Numbered from the stretch's first letter, positions 34,909 through 46,733 are shown. The stretch: 64,000 bases of DNA from Echiichthys vipera (GCA_963691815.1 OY829652.1:3111567-3175566), one strand, 5' to 3'. Made by a program: numbers and translations. The notes: generated by a model not told the origin, from the letters alone.

Positions 34909-35425
34909 TCCTAGTCACTTGTGTAACTGATTTTTAAAATCTTTACCTTTTTTTTCAGACTTCAGCACTTTACAGACGCAACCTTTCCAGTTTCATCCCT
35001 CTCTATACTCTTCAGGTTTTCACAGAGTTCATTAATTATTCAACACCTGATTCATGCAACATATTATTCATAAACATGAAAGAAAATAGATTCATTCTTC
35101 TGATTTATGTGATTAAAAGAGACACATCTGTAACTCTAACATGTGAAACCAGAACTCTGAACCTGGCTTTAACCAAAGTTCGCATTTCTGTGTCTGAAAA
35201 ATGAGTTCATATTTGATAAGACAAAGCCTCATGCATATTTAAACGTGCAGGCTCAGAAAACATTTCACGGTGATATCTTTTAGTTAAAAGTCGAGTATCG
35301 CGCCTTCATGTCAGACACCTGGACTGTTTGAACCCGTCTCTGCAGTGTGCAAACTGTCCTTTAAAGCAGATTCATATTGGGCTGCAAAGACGACTGCCTG
35401 TGCTGTTAATACAGTATATATAAAG

Positions 35426-35464
<39 letters not shown>

Positions 35465-36248
35465 TGTGTGTGCGTGTGTGTGTGTCCTGCTGATGATCTA
35501 CTAATGACAAATGGATGGAACGAGCCGCGGGAGCCCTCGATGGGGAGCCGGCCGTGTGAAGTCAAGTGCAAAATTGATATTTGAGGACAGCTGATGCATT
35601 GTGGGAGCCAGGTCTGCTCAGTGTCATTGGTTCAGTGTCACCGCGATGCTACACTGACTCTGTTTCTGTCACGGCTTCATCCAGAGAGGTTACTCCGCAC
35701 CCCCCTCCTCCGTTGTCGTCCTCCTCCTCCTCCTCGCCGTGGGAGAGGAAGGTGTCTTTAGAAAACACTCCCTCAGCCACAGGGAGGATGTTCGCAGCAC
35801 GGCGGAGAGTTCGGACTCGTGTAAAATGAGTCACTGAAGCGGCTAAAATTAATGTTATCATACGGATGACCCCCGGGGACAGAGAGAAATGTTAAAACTG
35901 AGGAAATAACGGCAGAATGTGGTTAAAAATAGACACTTTTTCTGCCCTACAGGAACATATTTCTGACTCTTCTTGTCTTAAGAGTCAGACAAAGATCATT
36001 TTCGGGTTAATATTTCTCAGCGTTACACACATTTACCCCGACATTCAGCCTGATTAGAGCTTGAAATAGAGTAAAGTAGGTTAAAAGCAACATTGCAGCT
36101 GAATTTAGGCTCCTAAATTCATCAACTATGAGCTATGAAGTCATACTTAATGTCACCGTCAGCGTCAGAAAGTTAGAATGGCGTCCTTCAATTCAGTTAA
36201 ACTCTATTGTCGTTACACTTGTGCACGGTGAAGTGTTGTCTCGTCCAA
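34909..36248. other. Non-coding; (GT)n at 35429-35485
   Basis: Holds a GT/CG microsatellite and a CCT run near 35718-35736. No exon supported. Confidence 0.4.
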
Positions 36249-36821
36249 GATGCAACTCCACTGTGCATCCGTCCCGTGCCCCGTGCTTTAGGGTCCTTGT
36301 CCCCCCCTCCAGGCCCGTTTGTACTCACACTACCTGGGCCTCGGAGAATGCTTCTTGCTGCCTATACGTCATCACGCCGTAACACGTCACACGCATTGAT
36401 GACGTCATGGCGATGCGTGGCTTTGTTTCCAGATCTTTCCGTAGACCTCGGAGTTTTTGTGCGTCTTGTCGACCGATTTTGAATCTTTTCATCGACCAAA
36501 TCTGCAGTAAACACTCCACCTCCGCATCACACCAACGTCAACCTTTCACCGCCATTGTTTGAAAGGTCCGCGCATGGTCCCTCCTTCTTTTTTCTACGTC
36601 CCAACAGGCGCACAGGAAATGACCTCAGAACCGCCGCAGGCCTCGTGCTCGTACACGTGCAAACGTGCTTTACTAAAGCCCACCTCTCCCAAACGGGCCG
36701 TGGACGGCAAGCGTTACCGCAGCTAGGCGCGGTACGGTTGCACTCACACTGGTCAAACGAACTGGACTTTACCCGTAAAACCTGTTTGGGCACGGTACGG
36801 ATGGACAGTGTGAGTGCGCCC
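36249..36821 (-). mobile_element. Harbinger-like MITE, full length (minus)
   Basis: The right end GACAGTGTGAGTGCGCCC is followed by TAA; the left end is decayed. The minus strand keeps an open remnant frame with ECLLQIWSMKRF (trihelix-like) reading to SEAQVV. Confidence 0.82.
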
Positions 36822-37611
36822 TAACAATCTTTTATGTTTTAAATGACCTTTTATGTGTTTTTTCCCAATGCTTTTAGTGTTTTATGTAAATCTCTGTGTT
36901 GTTGAATTGTGCTTTTACAAATGAACTTAAATAAATAAACCGGCTCTCTTGTAAATCGGTGTTTTCCTGTAGTTTGAATGTGCTCCTGTGTCTTTGCATG
37001 CACAAGTAAAAACAAGTGTTTCTCCTCTGAAATGATTGATGGCACTAAATTAAACCTGCTTTTGCTGTTTTTTTCCAGCTGACAGAATAAGAACGCGTCG
37101 AGCGTCCGGATCCTCGGCGTCCTGCGACACTGAACGATGGAAACACAAAACGTTTTATTTATCGCGCGTCCTTCCTTCCGCTCTGTGTGGATTTAAAAAA
37201 CAGGAACCTGCAGCGCCCGGAGTGTTCCTCTCGGGACCGAAACAACAACCCGCCGCCTTCCCCTCGGGGTCGCCGTGATGGATGGTGTAGGACAGGAACG
37301 GGACACGTTTCCCAGGAGGCCGAGCGGCTCACTGCAGGTTAAACAGCACTCACTACAGAGCTGCTTCACAGACATCATTTCTGACGGCTGAGAGGAAAGC
37401 GTGCGACCGTTTGTGCAATAACACAGCAACAAATGTTATAAATAATCAAGAATTAAGGAAGAATAAAGTATTGTGATGATTTCTAGCACTAAGTAATAAT
37501 GATGAAGGATGAAGGAAGGGTGTGACGAATGCAAAAACACTTCAACGTGCTACAGACGGGTGAAAATGTAGATCATTAAAGGAAAAGGCTTCACAAAGGA
37601 CTCAAACATCA
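36822..37611. other. No gene seen
   Basis: Non-coding, unique-looking. Confidence 0.3.
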
Positions 37612-37935
37612 GTGTCTCCCGAACTAAGAGGGGTTGAATCTCACTTAATTGTCCGTCCCGGCTCCGTTAAAGTGTCATTCCGGCGCAAACTCATCCCATG
37701 GTCTTTTTACACTCATCAAATAATCCATCGAGACAGTTTTTATGTGTATAAACTATTAACGGAGAGAAATCCAGGAGAGTCGCTAACAGCCACACGTGCC
37801 TAACAGTGATTAGCTCGGGGCAGCACGATGAAGGCATTCAAAGGTCTTTTTTAACCACTAATGCTGCTGAAAATAACAGCAAACCTCTGCAGCAGCATGA
37901 GGAGAGTCCCTACACACACAACAAAGCAGCAACAG
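37612..37935 (+). mobile_element. Unclassified interspersed element, plus copy
   Basis: Contains ACTCATCCCATGGTC, CAACAGCC-like spacer sequence and GGCATTCAAAGGTC..TTAACCACTAATGC, shared in reverse with 38065-38440 and 48842-49085. Confidence 0.7.
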
Positions 37936-38064
37936 CGTAGTTAGTGAAGCCAGAGTTTATTAAAAGAGTGTTTTAAAGACTTACCTACTGGCCCCTGTAC
38001 CAGCTCCTCTCATAGTAAAGTCCATTACAGTGGATTACCAAAGTCAATCCCAAAGGAAGGAGCC

Positions 38065-38440
38065 CATTGTTGCTTTGTTTTGTGTGTAGGGACTCTTCTC
38101 ATGCTGCTGCAGAGGTTTGCTGTTATTTTCAGCAGCATTAGTGGTTAAAAAAGACCTTTGAATGCCTTCACCGTGCTGCCCCGAAAGACGTGCAGGTGTT
38201 CGGTTCATTGATGACTCTAAATCACCCGTAGGTGTGAATGGTTGTCTGTCTCTGTTCGTCTCTATGTGTCCTGTGATAGACTGGCGTCCTGTCCAGGGTG
38301 GACCCCGCCTCACGCCCGGTGTCAGCTGGGATCGGCTCCAGCCCCCCGCGACCCCGACAGGGACAAGAGGTTGAAGATGAAAAGTGCTGAAAAAGACCAT
38401 GGGAGGATTTTGCACCAGAATTAGACTTTAAGGTCAAAGT
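38065..38440 (-). mobile_element. Same unclassified element, minus copy, with SINE piece inside
   Basis: AGGGACTCTTCTCATGCTGC and the following ~110 bases match 37812-37930 in reverse. Between GCTGCCCC (38180) and AAAGACCATGG (38394) a SINE 3' half has replaced the middle part still present in the 48842 copy. Confidence 0.7.
38187..38379 (+). mobile_element. SINE 3' half nested in the element above
   Basis: From AGACGTGCAGGTGTTCGG to GGACAAGAGGTTGAAGATG. Confidence 0.78.
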
Positions 38441-38810
38441 AGACCGCTGCCAGACTTGGATATGCGGCCCCATGACTCTTCACGCCACTGTCCTATTTCG
38501 CAGGTCCTTTTATGATACTGCTGCGTTCACAAACTGTTGCACTTAAATAAAACCAAAACAAACGACTTTGGCACTCAGACATCTCGCAATGTAACAGCGC
38601 ATACGTGAAAAAAAACATAATCAATGAGAAAAATATTAATGACATTCCCCTAAATGTGAACAGAGCAGAGACAAGAGCAGTGACTTCATTGATAATTATA
38701 ATAAAACATTTGAAAGAATAAAAACCCTTAATAAATAAATGAATATGGTGCCGTACCCGACAGAGCAGGGCCGTAAATAACAACCAAAATAAAAATAAAC
38801 CCTCCAGCAG

Positions 38811-40257
38811 CAGCCGTTTGGTTCCTGGATGGTGATTGGACGAGCAGCAGCCGTTTGGTTCCTGGATGGTGATTGGACGAGCAGCAGCCGTTTGGTTCCT
38901 GGATGGTGATTGGACGAGCAGCAGCCGTTTGGTTCCTGGACGGTGATTGGACGAGCAGCAGCTGTTTGGTTCCTGGATCGTGATTGGTCGAGCAGGAGCC
39001 GTTTGGTTCCTGGATGGTGATTGGACGAGCAGCAGCCGTTTGGTTCCTGGATGGTGATTGGACGAGCAGCAGCCGTTTGGTTCCTGGATCGTGATTGGAC
39101 GAGCAGCAGCCGTTTGGTTCCTGGATGGTGATTGGACGAGCAGCAGCCGTTTGGTTCCTGGATCGTGATTGGTCGAGCAGGAGCCGTTTGGTTCCTGGAT
39201 GGTGATTGGACGAGCAGCAGCCGTTTGGTTCCTGGATGGTGATTGGACGAGCAGCAGCCGTTTGGTTCCTGGATGGTGATTGGTCGAGCAGCAGCCGTTT
39301 GGTTCCTGGATGGTGATTGGTCGAGCAGCAGCCGTTTGGTTCCTGGATGGTGATTGGTCGAGCAGCAGCCGTTTGGTTCCTGGATGGTGATTGGTCGAGC
39401 AGCAGCCGTTTGGTTCCTGGATGGTGATTGGTCGAGCAGCAGCCGTTTGGTTCCTGGATCGTGATTGGACGAGCAGCAGCCGTTTGGTTCCTGGATCGTG
39501 ATTGGACGAGCAGCAGCCGTTTGGTTCCTGGATGGTGATTGGACGAGCAGCAGCCGTTTGGTTCCTGGATCGTGATTGGACGAGCAGCAGCCGTTTGGTT
39601 CCTGGATCGTGATGGACGAGCAGCAGCCATTTGGTTCCTGGATGGTGATTGGACGAGCAGCAGCCGTTTGGTTCCTGGATGGTGATTGGACGAGCAGCAG
39701 CCGTTTGGTTCCTGGATGGTGATTGGACGAGCAGCAGCCGTTTGGTTCCTGGATGGTGATTGGTCCAGCAGCAGCCGTTTGGTTCCTGGACGGTGATTGG
39801 ACGAGCAGCAGCTGTTTGGTTCCTGGATCGTGATTGGTCGAGCAGGAGCCGTTTGGTTCCTGGATGGTGATTGGACGAGCAGCAGCCGTTTGGTTCCTGG
39901 ATGGTGATTGGACGAGCAGCAGCCGTTTGGTTCCTGGATCGTGATTGGACGAGCAGCAGCCGTTTGGTTCCTGGATGGTGATTGGACGAGCAGCAGCCGT
40001 TTGGTTCCTGGATGGTGATTGGACGAGCAGCAGCCGTTTGGTTCCTGGATGGTGATTGGTCGAGCAGCAGCCGTTTGGTTCCTGGATCGTGATTGGACGA
40101 GCAGCAGCTGTTTGGTTCCTGGATCGTGATTGGATGAGCAGCAGCCGTTTGGTTCCTGGATGGTGATTGGACGAGCAGCAGCCGTTTGGTTCCTGGATGG
40201 TGATTGGACGAGCAGCAGCTGTTTGGTTCCTGGATTGTGATTGGACGAGCAGCAGCC
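38811..40257 (-). repeat. 37-bp minisatellite, ~39 copies, CCAATCA in each unit
   Basis: The plus-strand unit is GCAGCAGCCGTTTGGTTCCT followed by GGATGGTGATTGGACGA. Variants have GATCG for GATGG and GGTCGA for GGACGA. One unit near 39604 is a base short. Because 37 is not divisible by 3, all three minus frames are read in turn, giving overlapping 590- and 511-codon frames with a 37-residue period; these are artefacts. On the minus strand each unit carries CCAATCA, the NF-Y box. Confidence 0.95.
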
Positions 40258-40359
40258 GCCCACACTTTATTTATGGATGTGGATTATTTCCATATGTGAC
40301 GTGACATCAGTTCACATCAACGTACGGTTCAGTGAAGGAAACACGGTTTCCCTTTTAAA

Positions 40360-40530
40360 GCCGCCCGCCCGCCGCTCGCCACCCGCTGTTAGCCGCCAAC
40401 CGTTAGCCGATTGCCGGACGCCGCTGAGCTCGTTGCTGAGCTCGTTGCTGAGCTCCTGGAAAGACGAGTGGGGAATCATTCGTGTTTACTTCTGGTGCGT
40501 GTGTTCGCCGCCATGATGCTGATAGAGATC
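40360..40530 (+). other. CpG-rich stretch with 12-bp GCTGAGCTCGTT triplet
   Basis: GCCGCCCGCCCGCCGCTCGCC near 40361, then three GCTGAGCTC units. GCCGCCATGATG at 40507-40518 looks like a Kozak start but the frame runs into low-complexity purine sequence. No promoter claim is made. Confidence 0.35.
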
Positions 40531-40533
40531 AAC

Positions 40534-41006
40534 GGAGAGAGGGAGAGAGGGAGGAAGAAGGAGAGAGAGAGGGGGAGGAAGAGAGAGAGGGAGGAAGAAG
40601 GAGAGAGAGAGAGAGAGAGGGAAGAAGGGAGGAAACAATAAAGAGGGAGAAAGAGAGAGAGAGAGAGAGAGTTTTCTTTCTTTCTTTCTTTCTTTCTTTT
40701 TTCTCTTTCTTCCTTTCTTTGTTTTCTTTCTTTCGTTCCTTGGTATCATCATTCCTTCCCTACTTCCTGTCTTTCTTTCTTGTTTTCTTTCTTTATTTCT
40801 TTCTTTCCTCCTTCTTCCATTCTTTCACTTGCCCTCCTTTTTTCCCAATTTCTTTCTTTCAATTTCTCTCTCTTCCTCTCCTCCATCGTTCAATCTCTTT
40901 AAATGTCTTGCATCACCTCCTTCCTTTCTTTCCTTCTCTCCTGTCTCTTTATTGTCTTTTCCTTCCGCCCTTTCTCCTCTTTTCCATCTTCCCTTTCTTA
41001 CCAGAA
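40534..41006. repeat. Polypurine tract switching to polypyrimidine tract
   Basis: 40534-40672 is almost all A/G (GAGA, GGAAG); 40673-41006 is mainly C/T (TTTC, CTTC). Confidence 0.9.
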
Positions 41007-41281
41007 ATAAAAAAACCTGAGTTAAGAAAGAAGAAGCGAGAGAACGAAAGAGCAAAGAAGAGAGGAGAAGCCCCCTCCCGCCTCTCGCTGTGTTTGTTCT
41101 CGTGTGACGAGTCGTCGTCATCTGACATGAAAATAAAAGATGCATCGTTCATCACGTATTTATGTCCGTTATAGAGAAAATGATGTTTCGTGGAAACTCG
41201 GTTACAGGGATGTGAAATGCTGCGTCGCCGTGACGTTCATGGATTATTTATTCAGACCGTTCAGATCCGCGTGCATCTTTA

Positions 41282-41878
41282 GGGCGCACTCACACTGTCC
41301 TTCCGCACCGGGCCAAAACAGGTTTTACGGGTAAAGCCTAGTGCGTTTGACCAGTGTGAGTGCAACCGCTCCGCGCATAACTGCGGCCAGCTTGCCGTCC
41401 ACGGCCCGTCTGAGAGAGGTGGGCTTTTGTAAAGCGCGTTTGCACATGTACGAGCACGAGCGTGCGCACGTGTACGAGCACGAGGCCTGCGGCGGTTCTG
41501 AGGTCATTTCCTGTGCGCCTGTTGGGACGTAGAAAAAAGAAGGAGGGACCATGCGCGGACATTTCAAACAATGGCGGTGAAAGGTTCACGTTGGTGTGAT
41601 GTGGAGGTGGAGTGTTTACTGCAGATTTGGTCGATGAAAAGATTCAAAAACAGTCGACAAGACGCACAAAAACTCTGAGGTCTACGGAAAGATCTGGAAA
41701 CAAAGCCACGCATCGCCATGACGTCATCAATGCGTGTGACGTGTTACGGCGTGATGACGTATAGGCAGCAAGAAGCATTCTCCGAGGCCCAGGTAGTGTG
41801 AGTACAAACGGGCCTGGAGGGGGGGACAAGGACCCTAAAGCACGGGGCACGGGACGGAGGCACAGTGTGAGTGCGCCC
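41282..41878 (+). mobile_element. Harbinger-like MITE, reference full-length copy, TSD TTA
   Basis: Ends GGGCGCACTCACACTGTCC and CACAGTGTGAGTGCGCCC with TTA on both sides (41279-41281 and 41879-41881). A 35-codon frame from ATG 41571 reads SRWCDVEVECLLQIW; a neighbouring frame continues with KNSEVYGKIW, so the two together resemble helices of a trihelix/Myb-SANT domain broken by a frameshift. PIF/Harbinger elements use a 3-bp TWA target and encode such a DNA-binding protein. The short internal repeat GTACGAGCACGAG is seen at ~41448-41482. Confidence 0.85.
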
Positions 41879-41881
41879 TTA

Positions 41882-41952
41882 GTTGGACCAGTCCCAGCCT
41901 GGTCCTGGTCCAGTCCCGGGTCAGATGCGTCCAGTTGCTTTTGACTGAAAGT
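41882..41952 (+). mobile_element. Penelope-like/minisatellite remnant lacking its ribozyme
   Basis: GGACCAGTCCCAGCCTGG, then GGTCAGATGCGT, then CCAGTTGCTTTTGACTGAAA. Compared with 8151-8285, the ~60 bases holding the hammerhead are cleanly missing. Confidence 0.65.
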
Positions 41953-42949
41953 GAACTGTGTTTGCAGCTCAACAGGAAGAGAAAAGACTTGATGTGTCTC
42001 ATTTTGCTCGTGTTTGATGCTGCTGAGCCTCTTGTCGTCCTTCAGGGGGAAAGACTCTGAATGAAACCTGCAGGCGATGAAAGACTCGTGCTCCTCCAGC
42101 AGCAGGTCTGAGAGGAGGAGGAGGAACCCCTTCCAGCTGTTTGATGAAGTCGTATCATATTGTCATGTGGTGTTTATCACCGCAGGGCGCCGCACTCCTC
42201 CTCAAACTGACCGCGGGAAAAATCCGGTGTCGTAAAAGAAGGTTTAATTAAGAAAACGAGACGTTTGAAATGTAGGGATGATAAATGTCTCTGGGACCAC
42301 GGCTGCAGGGGGGAAGCTCATGGGAGACGAGTGAAGCTTCATCGGCGCCTGCTGGGAGTCCTTCGAGTGAATCCCGGCTGCGTACCCGTCCGCAGGTGTC
42401 ACGGGCGGCGAGCTGGGACTGCCGCTTCAGTCCTCACCTGCTTCATCTAACCTTCAACAAACCGCTCTGCCCCGCGACATTAATCATCTGCAGGCAGCAT
42501 CGTCTCAGAGGGGACGACGTGTCGTACCCGTCTTGACTCACGTACCTGTCGTACCTCCTCCTCCTCCTCAGGGGAGCTCGCCTCATTTGCCCGTCGACGT
42601 CGCCCTCCTCGTCCTTCAGCGCTCCTTCATGTCTCGCTGTCCTCGTGACCTCACCTGTCCCGTCTCTTTAACGTTGTCACATGACTTGAGTTTGCATTAA
42701 CGTCACGCATATTAACAGATATGGTACAGGACGCCTCTGTTGTGCTTTTAATATAAGTGAACTTTTAGTTTCTGTGTCGTAAAAGATCAGCATCTGTGAC
42801 ACGTTAAAGGCTGAATAAAACAAAATACAACTCTCTGAGCGCTTAATTCTTCTTTAGGCTGAGGGTTCACACAGCAGCGACCTCCTGTTCAGAAAACCAT
42901 CACGACGGAAACAGAGAAGCCCATCTGTGGGAGCAGAGCGACCAGACAC
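41953..42949. other. No gene seen
   Basis: Non-coding, moderately CpG-rich near 42280-42620. Confidence 0.3.
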
Positions 42950-44055
42950 ACGGCCGGATTGCTGAACGGGCCCATGGGCCATAAAATGACTAAAGTGACC
43001 ACAAAGAGCCAAAAAATAACTATAGGGATGCAAAACGACCACAAAGAGATGCTAAATGACCACACGCATACACAAAAACGACTATACGATACAAAATTAC
43101 GTTAAAAAAAAGAAAAATATAATAACTATAGGGACGAGAAATAACCACGGACACACATTGAAAATAGACACAAAACGAGAGACACAGGAGATTATGAGAA
43201 AATACATAAATGATCACAAAGAGAAATAAAAGTATGACATAGAAACTAAAATGGTTTAAAATAAATGCAAAACCACCGCAAAAAGATGCAAAATGACTGA
43301 AAAATGATGCAATACTATCACAAAAAGATGCAAAATGACTAAAAATAGATGCAAAACCACCACAAATAGATGCAAAATGACTAAAAATAGATGCAAAACC
43401 ACCACAAATAGATGCAAAATGACTAAAAATAGATGCAAAACCACCACAAAAAGATGCAAAATGACTAAAAATAGATGCAAAACCGCCACAAAAAGATGCA
43501 AAATGACTAAAAATAGATGCAAAACTACCACAAAAAGATGCAAAATGACTAAAAATAGATGCAAAACCATCACAAAAAGATGCAAAATGACTAAAAATAG
43601 ATGCAAAACCACCACAAAAAGATGCAAAATGACAAAAAACAGATGCAAAACCACCACAAAAAGATGCAAAATGACTAAAAATAGATGCAAAACCACCACA
43701 AAAAGATGCAAAATGACTAAAAATAGATGCAAAACCAGCACAAAAAGATGCAAAATTACCAAAAATAGAAACAAAATCACCAGAAAAAGATGCAAAATGA
43801 CTAAAAATAGATGCAAAACCATCACAAAAAGATGCAAAATGACTTAAAATAGATGCAAAACCACCACAAAAAGACGAAAAATGACTAAAAATAGATGCAA
43901 AACAATTAAAAAGACAGACAAAACAACTAAAAATGGAGATTAAATAGCACAAAGAGAAACAAAATGGCCACAAAACGATTAAAAGTCGGTGTGGGTGTCT
44001 CTTTCCTGTGTAGACAGAGTGGGGGGCCTCAGACAGGTCTGTGCCCAGGGGCCCG
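42950..44055 (+). mobile_element. Element with inverted ends enclosing 21-mer array 4
   Basis: Left end CCGGATTGCTGAACGGGCCC, right end GTGCCCAGGGGCCCGTTCCC. The monomers at 42975-43250 are heterogeneous; from ~43258 to 43900 they are homogenised 42-bp dimers. The 371-codon minus frame across it is a repeat artefact. Confidence 0.6.
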
Positions 44056-44365
44056 TTCCCGTCCGCGGTCGGACTCTGATTGTTGCTGATGGCGAGTGTT
44101 GTGCTTTTATCACCTGGTCGTTGTACGAGCAACACCCAGGACCCTGATCCTCCACTACAGCTCAGAGGTAAAGTCCTTTTTTTACTCTGCTACATTTCTC
44201 TGGACGTCTCTGTGACCTTCCATGCTGCCCGTTGGACGCTGAACCCCCTCGGGGGGATGGAGGGACGGGTGCAGCGGAGGTGTACTAACAGGATTACAGG
44301 TCTCCTGGTAAGAACCGACCGGTTCCAGAGACCCAAGCTGATCGATTCAGGGACCGAGCGGAGAC
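44056..44365. other. Spacer between two 21-mer arrays
   Basis: Unique-looking sequence; no coding support. Confidence 0.3.
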
Positions 44366-44955
44366 TCGGAATGACTTAAAATAGATGCAAAACCAGCACA
44401 AAAAGATGCAAAATGACTTAAAATAGATGCAAAACCAGCACAAAAAGATGCAAAATGACTAAAAATAGATGCAAAACAACCACAAAAAGATGCAAAATGA
44501 CTAAAAATAGATGCAAAACCACCACAAAAAGATGCAAAATGACTAAAAAAAGATACAAAACCAGCACAAAAAGATGCAAAATGACTAAAAATAGATGCAA
44601 AACCACCACAAAAAGATGCAAAATGACTAAAAATAGATGCAAAACCACCACAAAAAGATGCAAAATGACTAAAAATAGATGCAAAACCACCACAAAAAGA
44701 TGCAAAATGACTAAAAAAAGATACAAAACCACCACAAAAAGAGGCAAAATGACTAAAAATAGATGCAAAACCACCACAAAAAGATGCAAAATGACTAAAA
44801 ATAGATGCAAAACCACCACAAAAAGATGCAAAATGACTTAAAATAGATGCAAAACCAGCACAAAAAGATGCAAAATGACTAAAAACTGATGCAAAACCAC
44901 CACAAAAAGATGCAAAATGACTAAAAATAGATGCAAAATGACTAAAACAGCATGC
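44366..44955 (+). repeat. 21-bp-monomer minisatellite, array 5
   Basis: Clean 42-bp dimers (A then B monomer), some with ACCAGCAC for ACCACCAC. Confidence 0.93.
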
Positions 44956-44958
44956 AAT

Positions 44959-45016
<58 letters not shown>
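44959..45016 (+). repeat. (CA)n(TA)n microsatellite
   Basis: CA units switch to TA units. It directly follows the array. Confidence 0.95.
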
Positions 45017-45020
<4 letters not shown>

Positions 45021-45113
45021 CCATCATATCAAGCTACTTTGTGTAATAGGAACATTTACGTGCATCACATCCAGTAAACATGAAGCTTCAATTATTCAAA
45101 CTGAAATGCCTCC

Positions 45114-45332
<219 letters not shown>

Positions 45333-45410
45333 TATCAAACATGCAGGCTTCTCACAGCAGAGTAATGCCATTTTCCATTAACTTGAATTATGTTACATAT
45401 GACACAGTTC

Positions 45411-45426
45411 ATATATATATATATCG

Positions 45427-45471
<45 letters not shown>
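45411..45471 (+). repeat. (TA)n(TG)n microsatellite
   Basis: ATATATAT then CGCA then TG units. Confidence 0.95.
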
Positions 45472-45474
<3 letters not shown>

Positions 45475-46059
45475 CATACTATGTAGGATTAGAGTTTTAT
45501 GGAGTAACTGCTGCGTGTTTCATGCCTGCTGCATCCATTACAGCTCTCCGCTCCGGGGCCGATGTGATGTCCATGTTTATTATCAGCAGCAGGCTCGTCC
45601 TTCAGTTCCTCCACCTTATCATCCGGCTCCTTCTCTCTTCATTCACTTCATTTTCTCAGGGACAGTGCGTATTAATAAACATGACTGTCCTGTAAATATG
45701 TCAGAATTATCCAGCAAACACAAACAATCATAGAACAAAACAGACAGAAGCAAAGAGAGATACGAGCGACAGGACAGAAGAGCAGTGGCACTCAGGTGCG
45801 TTCAGCAGTATTCAGCGGTTTAGCTGCATACAAGATGCTGCAGACACGGATCCAACAGCATTATGCCTCCACAGTTTTAGCTGTTAACTGTAACACCATG
45901 GTGACTATGGTCCCACAACGAGCGTAAGAGCACTGAACAAGTCAATGAGTGTTTGTAGCAATTACAAGAGTCAACTTATCACGGAGTCAGAAAATAGACC
46001 TCAACGACCAAATAAACATATGCATAATAACTAGAAATAAACAAATGACTTCACAGAGA
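45472..46059. other. No gene seen
   Basis: Non-coding spacer. Confidence 0.3.
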
Positions 46060-46733
46060 CACAAAATGACCATAAAGGAATGCAAAAGGGCTAAATATTG
46101 ATGCAAAACCACCACAAAAAGAGTAGAATTTACTAAAATAGGTGCAAATCGACTGCAAAGAGACACAAAATGACCATAATGAAATGCAAAACTGCTAAAT
46201 ATTGATGCAAAACAACCACAAAAAGATGCAAAATGACTAAAAAAGGTGCAAAATGGCCATAAAGAAATGCAAAACTGCTAAATATTGATGCAAAACTACA
46301 ACAAAAAGATTAAAAAGTACTAAAATAGGTGCAATTGAACTACAAAGAGACACAAAATTGCCTTAAAATAATGCAAAATGGCTAAATATTGATGCAAAAC
46401 TACCATAAAAAAGATTAAAAATTACTAAAATAAGTGCAAATCAACAAAAAGAGAGACAAAATTACCACAATGAAATGCAAAACTGCTAAATATTGATGCA
46501 AAACTACCACAAAAAGATGCAAAATGACTAAAATAGGTGCAAATCAACTACAAAGAGGCACACAATTACCATAATGAAATGCAAAACTACAACAGAAAGA
46601 TTAAAAATGACTAAAAAAGGTGCAAAATGGCCATAAAGAAATGCAAAACTGCTAAATATTGATCGTGGGAAAAACAAAAAGATGCAAAAGGACTAAAATA
46701 GGTGCAATTCAACTACAAAGAGACACAAAATAG
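46060..46733 (+). repeat. 21-bp-monomer array 6, ~105-bp higher-order unit
   Basis: Five ~21-bp monomers repeat as a block: ATGCAAAACTGCTAAATATTG, ATGCAAAACTACCACAAAAAG, a TGACTAAAATAGG form, a CAACTACAAAGAGA form and a CCATAAAGAA form. Confidence 0.82.

Noticed and set aside
38811..40257. CRISPR-like regular array
   Set aside because: The units are contiguous with no unique spacers and the DNA is vertebrate.
38493..40265. 590- and 511-codon minus-strand open frames
   Set aside because: They are made by a 37-bp repeat without stops read in successive frames; the same array is open in overlapping frames, and the tail beyond the array has no family motif.
40507..40641. Kozak-like GCCGCCATGATG as a gene start
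   Set aside because: The frame enters a purine microsatellite and stops after about 40 codons.
43020..44135. 371-codon minus-strand frame and similar Phe-rich frames in other 21-mer arrays
   Set aside because: Period-21 repeats keep one frame open by arithmetic; both strands and several frames are equally open.
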